This document shows, piece after piece, positions 20,801 to 29,088 of a stretch of DNA of 29,088 nt; within the stretch, counting starts at the first letter, position 1; the number at the start of each line of letters is the position of its first letter. The notes below the pieces were generated by a model. It was not told where the DNA came from and did no database searches. It worked only from the letters and a program-made list of their open reading frames with translations. The stretch is taken from assembly GCA_903813345.2 (NCBI GenBank), contig CAIIXF020000099.1, positions 1 to 29,088 on the forward strand, read 5' to 3'. The translations under genes and the position numbers were made by a program. The stretch comes from Owenia fusiformis. Lineage: Eukaryota > Annelida > Polychaeta > Sabellida > Oweniidae.

Positions 20801-21779
20801 TGTGAGCATGTATTATAAGAGGTCATCCTCGGGTAACTTATATATAAACTATGTGATTGATATAACAGTTTAACACGGGAGTTTAACAAATGGGTATATT
20901 TTATTATGGAATATCTGGGCCGAGGGGTAGAGTGTAGATTAGATTGTCATGGTATTGTACTCACTGACGACCGGAATGCCATAGGCTTCTGTATACTTCT
21001 GGTAGAATGCCGTTAGGCCACTTGGGTACATGTGGGTTCTACTACGCAATATGCTGGGTAACCCTCTGACATGTCCACAGCTGTGTGTGTCAGTAGCGCT
21101 TCCAGGCCTGTTCCCATATGCAGCTTGTATGTCTATCTTAGCGTCTGATGAATATCAATTTCTTTAAGTTTCGACATGTATGATTTCTACTTGACCATCA
21201 AAATTTAAACCCAAGACATGAAAAGGTGTTAAATTAGTAATATTTAGAAACAAACTTTTGTTAAATGATGCCACTTAAAGTATCCGATTGTAAATAAGGG
21301 ATCAACTATAAAAATACATACCTATGCCGTTTAAATCGAGAACATTCTCTGGTGGAGGCACTGTGGAGTAAACACCTAAGTAGAACATAAGCAAAAATGT
21401 TATCGATGTGGAAACGTTTTTTCAAGGGTGTAACCTAAACAGAATAGTTTAAAACTTAAGACTTTTTGACTATTGACTAAAATGGACTTGAAGTATGCCC
21501 GCAACATGTGTGACGTTAAATTTGAATATGTTCTAAATTGAGATTGAATTGAACTTTAAAAGATCATCATTTTCCTCATTGACATATGGCACCCTATGGG
21601 ACCTAGTCATATGGTCGTTGGTGGTATGAAAACTAAGTATATTATATAAAGGAACTTACTTCACATTAACGTTACATAAGGGCAGGTACTAGTTCAACCA
21701 ACTAAAAGTGTCTATACATAATTTTATACTCACATGTTAGAAGTAAAAATGAAATGATGTCCACGAGTAGGGTTGCCAT
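17747..21779 (-). CDS. Secreted HExxH metallopeptidase-like protein with three C-terminal ShKT modules
   Basis: The model has nine exons: 21779-21734, 21375-21322, 21144-20965, 20495-20056, 19753-19576, 19297-19202, 18861-18745, 18306-18190 and 17862-17747. They sum to 1344 bases, 447 codons plus TAA, with GT-AG ends and matching phases throughout. Residues 1 to ~18 (MATLLVDIISFLLLTC) are a signal peptide; the ATG has A at -3 and G at +4. Residues ~30-300 form the peptidase-like region, with HEYVH at 192-196, His199, Tyr231 and the EEYWAEG segment 237-243. A Gly/Thr/Pro-rich linker follows (~300-330), then three six-cysteine ShKT modules. I infer an extracellular gluzincin-type zinc peptidase; the substrate is unknown. 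Tyr231-Glu238 spacing of seven recalls the lethal-factor/Pro-Pro-endopeptidase group, but family membership is an inference. Confidence 0.88.
18190..18306 (-). CDS. ShKT module 2 exon
   Basis: It has exactly the same length and phases as module 1 (117 bases, 1-1), with acceptor attgtcaag|GCGG and donor TGTGGAA|gtgagt. It keeps all six cysteines and is close to module 1 in sequence, indicating recent duplication of the exon. Confidence 0.92.
18745..18861 (-). CDS. ShKT module 1 exon
   Basis: This 117-base symmetric phase 1-1 exon has acceptor ttaatctag|GAGG and donor TCCTGTG|gtatgt. Its six cysteines follow the ShKT pattern: CVDNNAHC, NGEC, then 'NPGYMLVNC' and SCNSC. The fold is a small disulfide-rich module common in secreted invertebrate proteases; here it is probably a binding or targeting appendage, not evidence of a toxin. 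Confidence 0.92.
19576..19753 (-). CDS. Peptidase C-terminal exon, 178 bases
   Basis: The acceptor is cttttacag|GCAGAA and the donor AGCAGAA|gtaagg. It begins AEGVQSYFNVN, continuing the EEYW helix of the previous exon, and includes 'YDPGLYNIIREVFPCDNEYI'. The next exon, 19297-19202, finishes the domain and carries a Gly-rich then Thr/Pro-rich linker (TTTVEPPVTTTAP). Confidence 0.85.
20056..20495 (-). CDS. Catalytic exon with HExxH motif
   Basis: The acceptor is ggtattgcag|GCTC (phase 1) and the donor GAATATTGG|gtatgg (phase 0). It contains 'DIVLHEYVHAVHNIG' (residues 188-202 of the model): His192 and His196 as predicted zinc ligands and Glu193 as the general base. Tyr231 and Glu237/Glu238 follow 35-42 residues later. 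Glu238 is the best third-ligand candidate because it lies seven residues after Tyr231. The motif is not astacin-type, since no HExxHxxGxxH is present. Confidence 0.88.
20696..20776. repeat. Three 32-bp tandem repeats in an intron
   Basis: 'gtcatcaatgtaaacaa' starts at 20696, 20728 and 20760, with variable 15-base spacers. It lies in the intron between the two peptidase exons 20965-21144 and 20056-20495. Confidence 0.8.
20965..21144 (-). CDS. Peptidase N-terminal exon, 180 bases
   Basis: The acceptor is gatattcatcag|ACGC and the donor GTCGTCA|gtgagt, phase 1 at both ends. It encodes sixty codons, including 'SCGHVRGLPSILR' and 'FYQKYTEAYGIPVV', which lead straight into the HExxH exon. It is a pro-region or the N-terminal lobe of the catalytic domain. 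Confidence 0.82.
21734..21779 (-). CDS. Signal-peptide exon of the ShKT metallopeptidase gene
   Basis: This 46-base exon encodes ATG plus fourteen mostly hydrophobic codons and ends ACAT|gtgagt in phase 1. The next exon (21375-21322, ttctacttag|GTGTTT) completes a cysteine codon. It is too short to appear as an ordinary open frame. Confidence 0.8.
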
Positions 21780-22286
21780 TTTGGTAACTAATAAATGCAA
21801 TATGTTGTTAGATTCAAGTTCTATTCTTATCAATTAAAACTGATTGATTAATTATAGTGTTTGAGTATCGTTTTATTCAATACATGCAAAAATATAAAAT
21901 AAATTTAGTTTGAAGGTATTACTAAAGGGGGTTACCCATAAATAACTAAAACAGTGGCCTTGAGGAAATAATTGACGGAGGAACCTTATAAAACCTTTGT
22001 TCAAAATAAGAAATGTTCTCTTAATTACAAAATAATGTTGACTTGTGACACTCCTTTGTATTTCATTCTTTTACACTGCGGTTTGCTTGTTCTACATCAT
22101 TTGAGATTTACACTTTACATAATCTGTTATTTTGATGTCGAAGTACTGGAATTCTCGTCTCCAACATGTTCATCATGAATGACAAGTAAAATTTTGAAAT
22201 GAACAGGAGGGTACAGATAATGACAGATAACAGATAATGACATAACATTGTAATATTTTATCAATAACCACAACGATATGTTATTA
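21780..22286. other. Intergenic spacer between the two secreted-protein genes
   Basis: About 500 bases separate the poly(A) signal of the upstream protease gene from the ATG of the metallopeptidase gene, both on the minus strand. It must hold the metallopeptidase promoter; only an unconvincing AT-rich 'ctataattaatc' lies about 75 bases before the ATG. A short 'gataatgacagataacag' repetition sits near 22215-22243. Confidence 0.5.
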
Positions 22287-22292
22287 TTTATT
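22287..22292 (-). promoter_or_regulatory. Poly(A) signal of the tandem protease gene
   Basis: AATAAA on the minus strand begins 24 bases after the TGA stop at 22318-22316, supporting this as the true gene end. Confidence 0.6.
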
Positions 22293-22315
22293 CCAATAGG
22301 TATCATTACAAACTA

Positions 22316-24247
22316 TCATGATTCTTCTTCAAAATCTTTGTCTATTCTTCGCATGGTTGAATTGATCCACTTGATATAGCTAGAAACTTTTGTATATATT
22401 CCTGGTTGCTTCGCCTTGGCACATATCCCTCCCCAACTTGTGATACCTGCCTGTAACCACCTATCACCTATTTTACAAACCAGTGGTCCACCCGTATCAC
22501 CCTGTAAGAAAAACATTTATTATTTGTTTATTCAATCCCTTGGCATGTAATGGAAACGGTGGGAGTAATAAAACGACAACAACCAAAATGTGTGCAGTAT
22601 GACATTAGCGCTAGCATCACAAGACTTGTAAAACATCAAATGTACTACCTGTTAATAAAGAGAGGCGGGGGGGCTTACCGTGCATGAATCAATTTTCCCT
22701 TCTTCATATCCTGCGCAAAACATTGTGTCAGTGACCTTGCCATCATACCACTTGTTACACAACGATGACTTTATTATCGGCAGTGCGGCTTGTCTGATGA
22801 CATTACTTGACAACTTGAGCTGTCTATGCGCTAAAATCAAGATCAAATGTTAAACTCTTCATTTTTAGATAAAAAAAAACAAGTTACAATTTTTATCTCC
22901 ATATGCAAAATTGTAATGATAATATGAGATATCAACAAATAATATGTTATATATAACACATTCAGAACGTTTAATTTCGGTTGTTATCAACTATTTTGTG
23001 ATGAAAGATGCCCCTGCTTCAAAAGCTTCCCTGAATATAACATTTCACTCTGTCACGACATTGAGAAATATTGAAATCACCCAATTTTGGCATTGTCACT
23101 GCAGTATCAACTTTTCACTTTTCATTAACTATACTGGTAATTTTTTTGTTTTGACGCCATCAAATGTCAACTACATCCTTACAAGAAACATTGTAGCAAT
23201 TTTATTGGGAGGAGTTCATGATTGACTTTTTGAGGGTGATCAGCATTTCCCATAAGCTTTAAAATGATATATGGGAAAGTATGATAACTTTAAAGATGAA
23301 AAACGTTAAGGGGTAGAACAGACTTATTTGCCGCCCTGTAGTACTTATTCCGTATTCTTTCGAATTAAACCCTCTGATACCTATAATAAAATGTTTGGGA
23401 GTTTGTATATCATGAGATGAACGCTGTCGAATCGTAGGGTGATGATTCAGGGGATAAGCCATAAGGATGGTGATATGATATAGTGTAACTTACAATACAC
23501 CCCCCATCCCATCGCAAAACAGTAGAGTGTGTTGTCAGGGTCGCCTTTCTTCACAGCAGTTTCAAATACATCTTCACTGGATAAACAAGCCGGGGAAATC
23601 CCCATAGTGTATGGAACTGGTGTTGTTAAACGTAGTAGAGCAATATCGTTATTGTTTGTTGATGGAGTGTAGTTTTCATGAGTAATTATACGACTAATAT
23701 CTCGCTGGATATGGGTAGATTCAGTTGAAGACAAATCATGTTTACCCATGTGGGCATTCCACACATTTGGTCTGCTTCGGAACCTGTAATATTGATTATC
23801 AAGAATGCTGATCACTGATGGATCAAGGACGACTTGAAGTTTTAACAATCAGATAAAGTAATTTGCTGAAATATCTCTAAATATGTCTGCTAATTTATCA
23901 ATTTATGTAACATCAAGGAAAGGTCAGTCCGTCCGTTAGTCATAGGCGATATTAGTTTTCAATATTATGGTGTTTCTCAGTGCGTGGGTGTGATATAAAA
24001 AATTATTTCATTAATGCGCAAACGCTCTTATTTCAAATCACTCCACAAAATAATTTAGAAGAGCAATTATACCTAAAGCAATGAGCGGCTGTCAAAATCC
24101 ATCTTTCACTTATCAAAGTTCCTCCACAGAAGTGTTCCCCCTTGTACCATAGACTGACCATCCACGGCCAAGAATGGCGAATTACCTGTGCACCACCTAT
24201 AATTCTTGCCCATTGTAGTTCTCGCAACTTCCGGTCTCCGCAAGTAT
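22316..24247 (-). CDS. Trypsin domain 2 (four exons), catalytic Ser replaced by Thr
   Basis: Exons 24247-24073, 23783-23494, 22830-22679 and 22501-22316. The propeptide is [14 protein letters not shown], then IIGG. His57 is in LTAAHCF, Asp102 in NNDIALLRL, Cys122 in SPACLS, and Asp189 in IDSCT, followed by GDTGGP. The nucleophile codon is ACG (Thr) where TCG (Ser) would be expected, a one-base change. The S1 pocket (Asp189, Gly216, Gly226 in PGIYTKV) otherwise looks trypsin-like, so this is probably a catalytically weak or dead serine protease homologue that may bind partners. It ends [11 protein letters not shown] and TGA. Confidence 0.88.
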
Positions 24248-27200
24248 CTGAATCAGAGCAAGTGCTAATTGCAATGGCTAGTTATACTGACATCCAACTT
24301 GAGTGCCCGGTTACGATGACGCATGGGTCGGGAGTTTGAAGTAATAGGGAGATTACACTACACGTTTTAAGAGAACATGTACGTGAGCTTGTAAAACTTC
24401 GACCCCCGAGGATTACTGGCCCGCTCTCAGTTCACTTTTCCAGGGACCTAATTAAAATTATTTCCGTATATCTTTATACTTAATCAGCCAAGTAAATAGT
24501 ACAAATGGGAGAACCGATCCTTAGAGAACCATAATTCTACACATTCACGTACAAGTTTTGTACAAACTTGTACCTTAACCTCATTATTATTGTGCCTGTC
24601 GAACTAGCTCGTGTGTAGACAACTGTACAACAGATAAAACTTCCATGAGGCAGTTGAAATGAATATTTGAAATTTATTATATATTTGGTTTTTAAGTGTT
24701 TGGGTTGTTGGTCTTACTCCCACACTTGCAGCTGATAATGTGAAAAAAGACTCGTACTTAATGTCCAACTTCTTTATTTTTCATAAATCAATAAGAAGAT
24801 GTGGTTTTCAATATTTTCATCTAAGGTGATGAGAAACCAAGGGAATATTGGCGACGTTGAACTAAGGAAACACACAAAAAGTGAACAGGGCATTAACATC
24901 AAAAATGGCATCACCTGCCATTTGTTACAGACGCAGACAGCCGAACATCGTTCACAAAAAATATATTATCACGATGTGTTACCATTTTCTCAGAAGCTTG
25001 AAAATACATAAAAGCAATCCATCATCATGATTTACTTTGTATATTTTCATACTTGTCAAATATGATCCTGGATCTACGGTTACTGACAACATTGGTTCAG
25101 GAGTTGTCTTAGATGGTTTGCGAGTCTTTGGTGTAGTTGGCTCTGGTGTAGACATTGTATAATTTTCTTTTGATATATCTGGAAAGCATTATAAGAATCA
25201 ACCATGTGTGTCTTGACACGTTAGATCAAAGTGACACAAAACCTGTGATGATTAAGTTAATAGATTCTACTGAAACATGTAAATGCTCGTATGTTCTCTG
25301 TTATATGTTTTTGTACTGCTATTATAGAATTGTCAAGAATATAAAGCTAAGTAATCTATTATTGAAATGTACTCACACTGCACTCAAGATGAACTAGAAA
25401 TGTCAATAACCTATCCTGCCAGCTCCAAAATCTTCATAATCATTATGATATAGTCTGTATGAATTTATAGATTTGAGTCGGTGGCGTGGCTTTCAAAGCA
25501 AAAACCTATAGCCTGAGCAGTGACGGAAAACATGTTTTATTTGTCTCTGGTCTGACAATACGTCGTCAGGTAAAGTTTCCCTTTTATGCATTACAAACTT
25601 AAACCTAGGACCTTGGAACTTTAAGCAAATGAGACTGCAATGTTACCTGTGTTGTTGATTATCCAAGAATAAAAATTTGCAACTCGAGTATAGACTCCCG
25701 GTCTTCTTACTTGCCCACATCCGATCCCCCAGCTAACCAGACCGGAAAGCACCCATCTTCCTGTTCGAGAGCCTCCTACCAAACAGGCGTGGGGACTTCC
25801 AGAATCCGCCTGGAAAATGAATTTGCAGTTGCCGTGAACTGCGGATGAACACCTCATTTTAATGCCAAGGAACGTAGACAATCGGAGCCAGGGGCCTTGC
25901 TGCCCGGCTGCATGACATGCGACAATTTCGTCATTCCGAAGACATGATAGGTGGAAGGTTCGTTATTCGGTGAACTGTATCAGTTATAGCTACACTGATA
26001 TGGTTTCACGATTCGATTCAATAACATCGAGGAAAGGTCGAGGCAAGGTTTGTGCAATGGTCTGTGCACTTTTATATAACTCAACTGATGAACGCCAAAT
26101 TAACTCCGATCCCCCCACTTCTTACACCATATCTCCCTGTTCTGCAACCCACCCCCGTTCGCTATTATTTCTAAATATAAGAAGATTAGTGTGTCTGTAC
26201 CTACTTGGCATGCATCTCTTCTCCCGTCCTCGTAACCTGCGCATATCATTGTAGAATGAACATCCCCGTTATACCAGATCGTAGAATTACATAACCGCTG
26301 ACCTATTATTGGAGTTGCTAGCTCGTTTAGAACATCACTAGGGAAATTGTCTGCAGCCATAGCTAGAACACCAATCATATTATGTCTTGTATTCACAGTT
26401 CATAGGCAATTCGTTATCATTTTAAGCGAAGTTTTAGTCTCATTGGAATTATAAACGGTTGCGTATATTTTAGGGAATGTTTTCATCCCTGCTCCCCCCC
26501 CCCCCTCCTTTCCCGGGCCCACTCTTTGAATCTCATCAAAATAAAAGACAGTCGTATACCGTTTCGATATTATTCGCTCGTTGCATTATGCATTACTTAT
26601 TAATTGCCGGTTTTCTTCGATCATCAATGGCCGAAGCTCCGGGGAAAAACGTTTGAATAAAAATGGAGGGTGGTAATTAAATGTAAACTACTTACATGTA
26701 ACGCCCCATCCTACTGTATAGCATTTATGGAAATTTTCTGGATCGCCATCTTTGACTGCATCCGCAAAGTAGTCTATATGGGGTAAGCATATTGGACGAA
26801 CATAGGTGGTATAATGAACAGGGCGGTCTAAACGAACAAGTACAATGTCGTTAGGTTTACCATGCCCAATTTCATAATCCGGATGAAGTTTTATGCTTGA
26901 TACATGTCTTATCTGTTCCGTTGATTCATTCAACTTTCGGTCGTGTTCACCGAATACGATTGTCCAGTTTTGTAAAACCTTTTCTCTTTGTTTCCTGCAG
27001 AGTATCAATACTTCAGTTAATGTAACAGTAAAAAGTCTCTACAAGATGGCGGAGAATTTAAGTTAATATGTTTTTATCTTATGCTTTCACTTGTTCGGTG
27101 GGGTATAGCTCCGATCTCCGCTTATTTTGGAGAAATAGTCGTCACTTCTAATATTTAATTCCGTGTCCCTCTTCAGAACATGTGGCCGATAAACACACAT

Positions 27201-28985
27201 TTGAAGAGAGATGAACCAAATGTTTTAAACTACTTATCTGATACAGAAAAGTGACAATATATAAGTTGCGACTGGCTTATCAGTAGCTAGGTTGCTTTCA
27301 TTATTTGTTTTTGCAAAAATGCAAGACACCAAAGTATATTTTTGTGCTATCTTTGAAAGTTTTTTAATTGTAGCGTTCGCAAGGTATTAATCATCTATCA
27401 TTACTTATGAACATATAAATACTAAAGAGTTATCTGGCGTGATTTACCCAAAACAGTGTCCAGTTGTTATAAGCCACCGTGTTCCTATGAGGCTTCCCCC
27501 ACAAAACAGCTCCCCGTTCCAGAGTAACGAAGCAGCCCAAGGCCATGAATGGTTCACAGCAGCTTGCCCTCCTACGATTCGTGGGTCTTCTATTTGAGGG
27601 CTCGGTAGAATAAGTGGTCTGCCGCATGAACCTAGGATACATGTAAGCGGCGTGAATTTATGGTAAATACAAGGGGAATGAATTTAGAGTACATATATAT
27701 AAGGGGCATGAATCGGTTGTTCATACAAGGGGCATGAATATATGGTACATAAAAGGGTCATGAATCGATGGTCCATACAAGGGACATGAATCGATGGTAT
27801 ATACAAGGGGTATCATGGGTCGATGGTACAAACAAGGGTCATGAATATATGGTACATAAAGGGGTCATGAATCGATGGTCCATACAAGGGGCATGAATCG
27901 ATGGTACATACAAGGGGTATGAATCAATGGTACAAACAAGGGGCGTGAATATATGGCACATACAGGGGTCATGAATCGATGATACTTACTCTTCCGAGTA
28001 GAGTAAGTAGAAGAAGTTGGATTGAAAAATTTTGAAGAGAAATCTATGGTACATACAGGAGGTGCTATATTATTTTTTCATTCTAACATGCTTTATACCA
28101 ATATTACCTGCATGTAAATCAACGTAGCAAGAAATTGTGATTTTTTAAATGATCCTCGTAAATCATAATTATTTTATTATTAATTATTTTGCATTTATTG
28201 TTGGGGCTTTTGAAATGCCTTTCAAATTTCACTTACTTAAAAATGGAGGTAAATATTCCTTTTTCTTTTTTGCAGCATTTTCATCCTGTGTAGGTGTAGT
28301 ATTTGAACCTTCAAATAAAAAACAATATATTATGTTGGGGCTATAATTGTCTTTAAAACGTGTGTCTGTTAAACCCAATGTTCACACGATAAACATTGTT
28401 TACTGTCTCTCTGATCATCGACCGTTCCAGTTTGTGCAGTTGAGTGTTTACGCCGTGTAGATCCGTCGCAATTGCTGGAAATGATTCTATATCTGGAGAT
28501 TAAAATTTCTCAATTCAATTCAGGTAAAAATAGCGCTAATGGAGAACTCTTTGACAGGTTTATGGACTCGCTGGTCTTACCTGTTTTCTCTGATTGCTGT
28601 TCGTGAGAAGTAACGTGGCTAACGTTACTATTGATTATGTGCTTATGATTCTGACTTCTCTGAGCAATATTTTTAATTAAATTAATATTCAAGGCCATGA
28701 TGTGTCAATTGAAGTTACCATTCATAACACCATATACATGGTATATTGTGACAAGTATTGTTCGCATTTGAGGACAAATATTTTTCTCACCCTTTAAGGG
28801 AACACATCGGGGAGGTTTGTACTCCCACTTTGCAAGCTTTTTGTGGCATGACATTGTTTGGTCTCCTTGAAGACGGTACCCAGATTTACATCCAAATGTG
28901 ACTGTCTTTTTACATGTTGTCCTTTTTGGATTGCCATTTTTAACGAAGGCATTGCTAGGCACTTCTAAATGTGGACAGAGTCTTT
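22316..28985 (-). CDS. Multidomain serine protease: sushi, then two tandem trypsin domains (5' incomplete)
   Basis: Exons: 28985-28791 (sushi), 28308-28237 (linker), 27631-27448, 26994-26696, 26362-26205 and 25809-25647 (trypsin 1), 25178-25053 (Pro/Thr linker), 24247-24073, 23783-23494, 22830-22679 and 22501-22316 (trypsin 2, stop TGA). They total 2000 bases, 665 codons in the window, all GT-AG with consistent phase. Both trypsin cassettes have identical phases (1-2, 2-1, 1-0, then 0), indicating cassette duplication. Each domain has a cleavable activation site ([16 protein letters not shown]) and the cysteines tying propeptide to catalytic chain. Both keep His57, Asp102 and Asp189, but domain 1 has Ala at 193 and domain 2 has Thr at 195. 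The architecture recalls polyserases and sushi-bearing MASP-like proteases. Two adjacent genes remain possible, but the phase-1 donor after domain 1 and the linker argue for one. Confidence 0.85.
24248..25052. other. Intron between Pro/Thr linker and trypsin 2
   Basis: No exon is recognised inside. A 10-bp stem with a 5-base loop (GTACAAGTTT / TGTAC / AAACTTGTAC) lies at 24549-24573. A 70-codon plus-strand frame at 24799-25011 has no family resemblance. Confidence 0.5.
25053..25178 (-). CDS. Pro/Thr-rich interdomain linker exon
   Basis: This 126-base phase 1-1 exon has acceptor atgctttccag|ATAT and donor TTGACAA|gtatga. It includes '[20 protein letters not shown]', a likely O-glycosylated spacer. 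Its phase joins the phase-1 donor ending trypsin 1 to the phase-1 acceptor starting trypsin 2. This is the key evidence for a single tandem-protease gene. Confidence 0.78.
25647..27631 (-). CDS. Trypsin domain 1 (four exons), oxyanion-hole substitution
   Basis: Exons 27631-27448, 26994-26696, 26362-26205 and 25809-25647. The propeptide begins [10 protein letters not shown] and is cut after EDPR. Chymotrypsin numbering: His57 in LITTGHCF, Asp102 in PNDIVLVRL, Cys122 in RPICLP, Asp189 in RDACQ, and Ser195 in ADSGSP. The usual GDSGGP is changed at Gly193 (Ala) and Gly197 (Ser). Gly193 supplies a backbone amide to the oxyanion hole; Ala keeps the amide but usually impairs geometry, so activity is probably reduced. 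The last donor (ACACAG|gtaaca, phase 1) runs on to the Pro/Thr linker; reading through instead gives a stop nine codons later. Confidence 0.88.
27640..27985. repeat. 26-bp minisatellite, about 13 copies, in an intron
   Basis: Variants of 'gcatgaatcgatggtacata' plus 'caaggg' repeat every 25-28 bases. A four-unit higher period is visible: '(c)(a/g)tgaatatatgg' starts at 27733, 27840 and 27944, spacings 107 and 104. The array begins only about eight bases from the acceptor of the first trypsin-1 exon (exon edge at 27631), so it supplies most of the 3' end of that intron. Confidence 0.9.
27986..28236. other. Remainder of the intron before the linker exon
   Basis: A small inverted repeat (acttactc / gagtaagt) occurs near 27984-28007. 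Nothing else is seen. Confidence 0.4.
28237..28308 (-). CDS. Small hydrophilic linker exon
   Basis: This 72-base phase 1-1 exon has acceptor ttttatttgaag|GTTC and donor TTTTTAA|gtaagt. It encodes [20 protein letters not shown], a charged spacer between the sushi domain and the activation peptide of trypsin 1. Its phase fits both neighbours without any other exon. It could be alternatively spliced. Confidence 0.65.
   Translation of the reverse strand, partial: VQILHLHRMKMLQKRKRNIYLHF
28309..28790. other. Intron between sushi and linker exons
   Basis: A minus-strand frame at 28510-28698 includes a good donor (AAAACAG|gtaaga at 28581), but no acceptor in the required phase 1 was found. I leave it as intron; a rare alternative exon is possible. 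Confidence 0.45.
28791..28985 (-). CDS. Sushi/CCP domain exon
   Basis: This 195-base symmetric phase 1-1 exon has acceptor gtctctttcag|AAAG and donor TTAAAGG|gtgaga. It begins [12 protein letters not shown] and contains '[19 protein letters not shown]', then a conserved W and PPRC, the CCP hallmarks. It has five cysteines rather than four; the extra one is in RTTCKK. More N-terminal domains probably lie beyond 29088. Confidence 0.9.
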
Positions 28986-29088
28986 CTGAAAGAGACATTT
29001 GACTACATATGATGCAAACTTTATATTGTAAGAAATACAAATAAAATAAAAAATAGAAAACACTTTATATTGTACAATTGTATATTTT

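Noticed and set aside
28510-28698. Extra exon with donor AAAACAG|gtaaga in the tandem protease gene
   Set aside because: No phase-1 acceptor fits, and the sushi and linker exons already join in phase without it.
1-29088. CRISPR array, prokaryotic operon or tRNA genes
   Set aside because: The repeats are not spacer-separated in the CRISPR manner, the genes have introns, and no tRNA cloverleaf was recognised.

Overview
This is nuclear DNA of an animal, not a prokaryote. It is AT-rich, its genes are cut by GT-AG introns, and its gene families are metazoan: an SLC16-type monocarboxylate transporter, ShKT cysteine modules, and a sushi plus tandem trypsin-domain protease. Exons are short, introns are mostly 100-1000 bases, and repeats are abundant. 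A marine invertebrate fits best; the phylum cannot be settled from the window. All exon models here were built by eye from open frames, splice consensus and phase matching.

Layout. 1-4062: satellite-like array of ~476-bp monomers with two diverged tail blocks, followed by a duplicated 51-bp unit carrying a perfect hairpin (4057-4158). 4159-5900: AT-rich, no gene seen. 5902-6181: probable terminal exon of an unidentified plus-strand gene with a poly(A) signal. 6442-9322 (minus): three exons of a monocarboxylate-type transporter; its last membrane-helix exon was not found. 9430-17700: gene desert holding degenerate minisatellites (10079-10440, 11641-12720) and three inverted-repeat elements (13435-13847, 14804-15669, 16920-17084). 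17747-21779 (minus): a complete nine-exon gene, 447 codons plus stop, encoding a secreted HExxH metallopeptidase-like domain and three C-terminal ShKT modules. 22316-28985 and beyond (minus): eleven consecutive exons of a multidomain protease, in the order sushi domain, linker, trypsin domain 1, Pro/Thr-rich linker, trypsin domain 2. Its 5' end lies outside the window.

The two secreted-protein genes sit head to tail on the minus strand about 540 bases apart. Both are built largely from exons bounded by phase-1 introns, which is how extracellular modules are usually shuffled. The most notable biology is: (a) the pairing of an unusual gluzincin-like domain with triple ShKT modules, its His/Tyr/Glu spacing recalling the lethal-factor/Pro-Pro-endopeptidase group; and (b) a tandem protease in which each trypsin domain carries a different active-site substitution (Gly193 to Ala with GGP to GSP in domain 1, Ser195 to Thr in domain 2). 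Many tens of bases of splice-phase bookkeeping agree exactly in both models, which is the main reason for trusting them.
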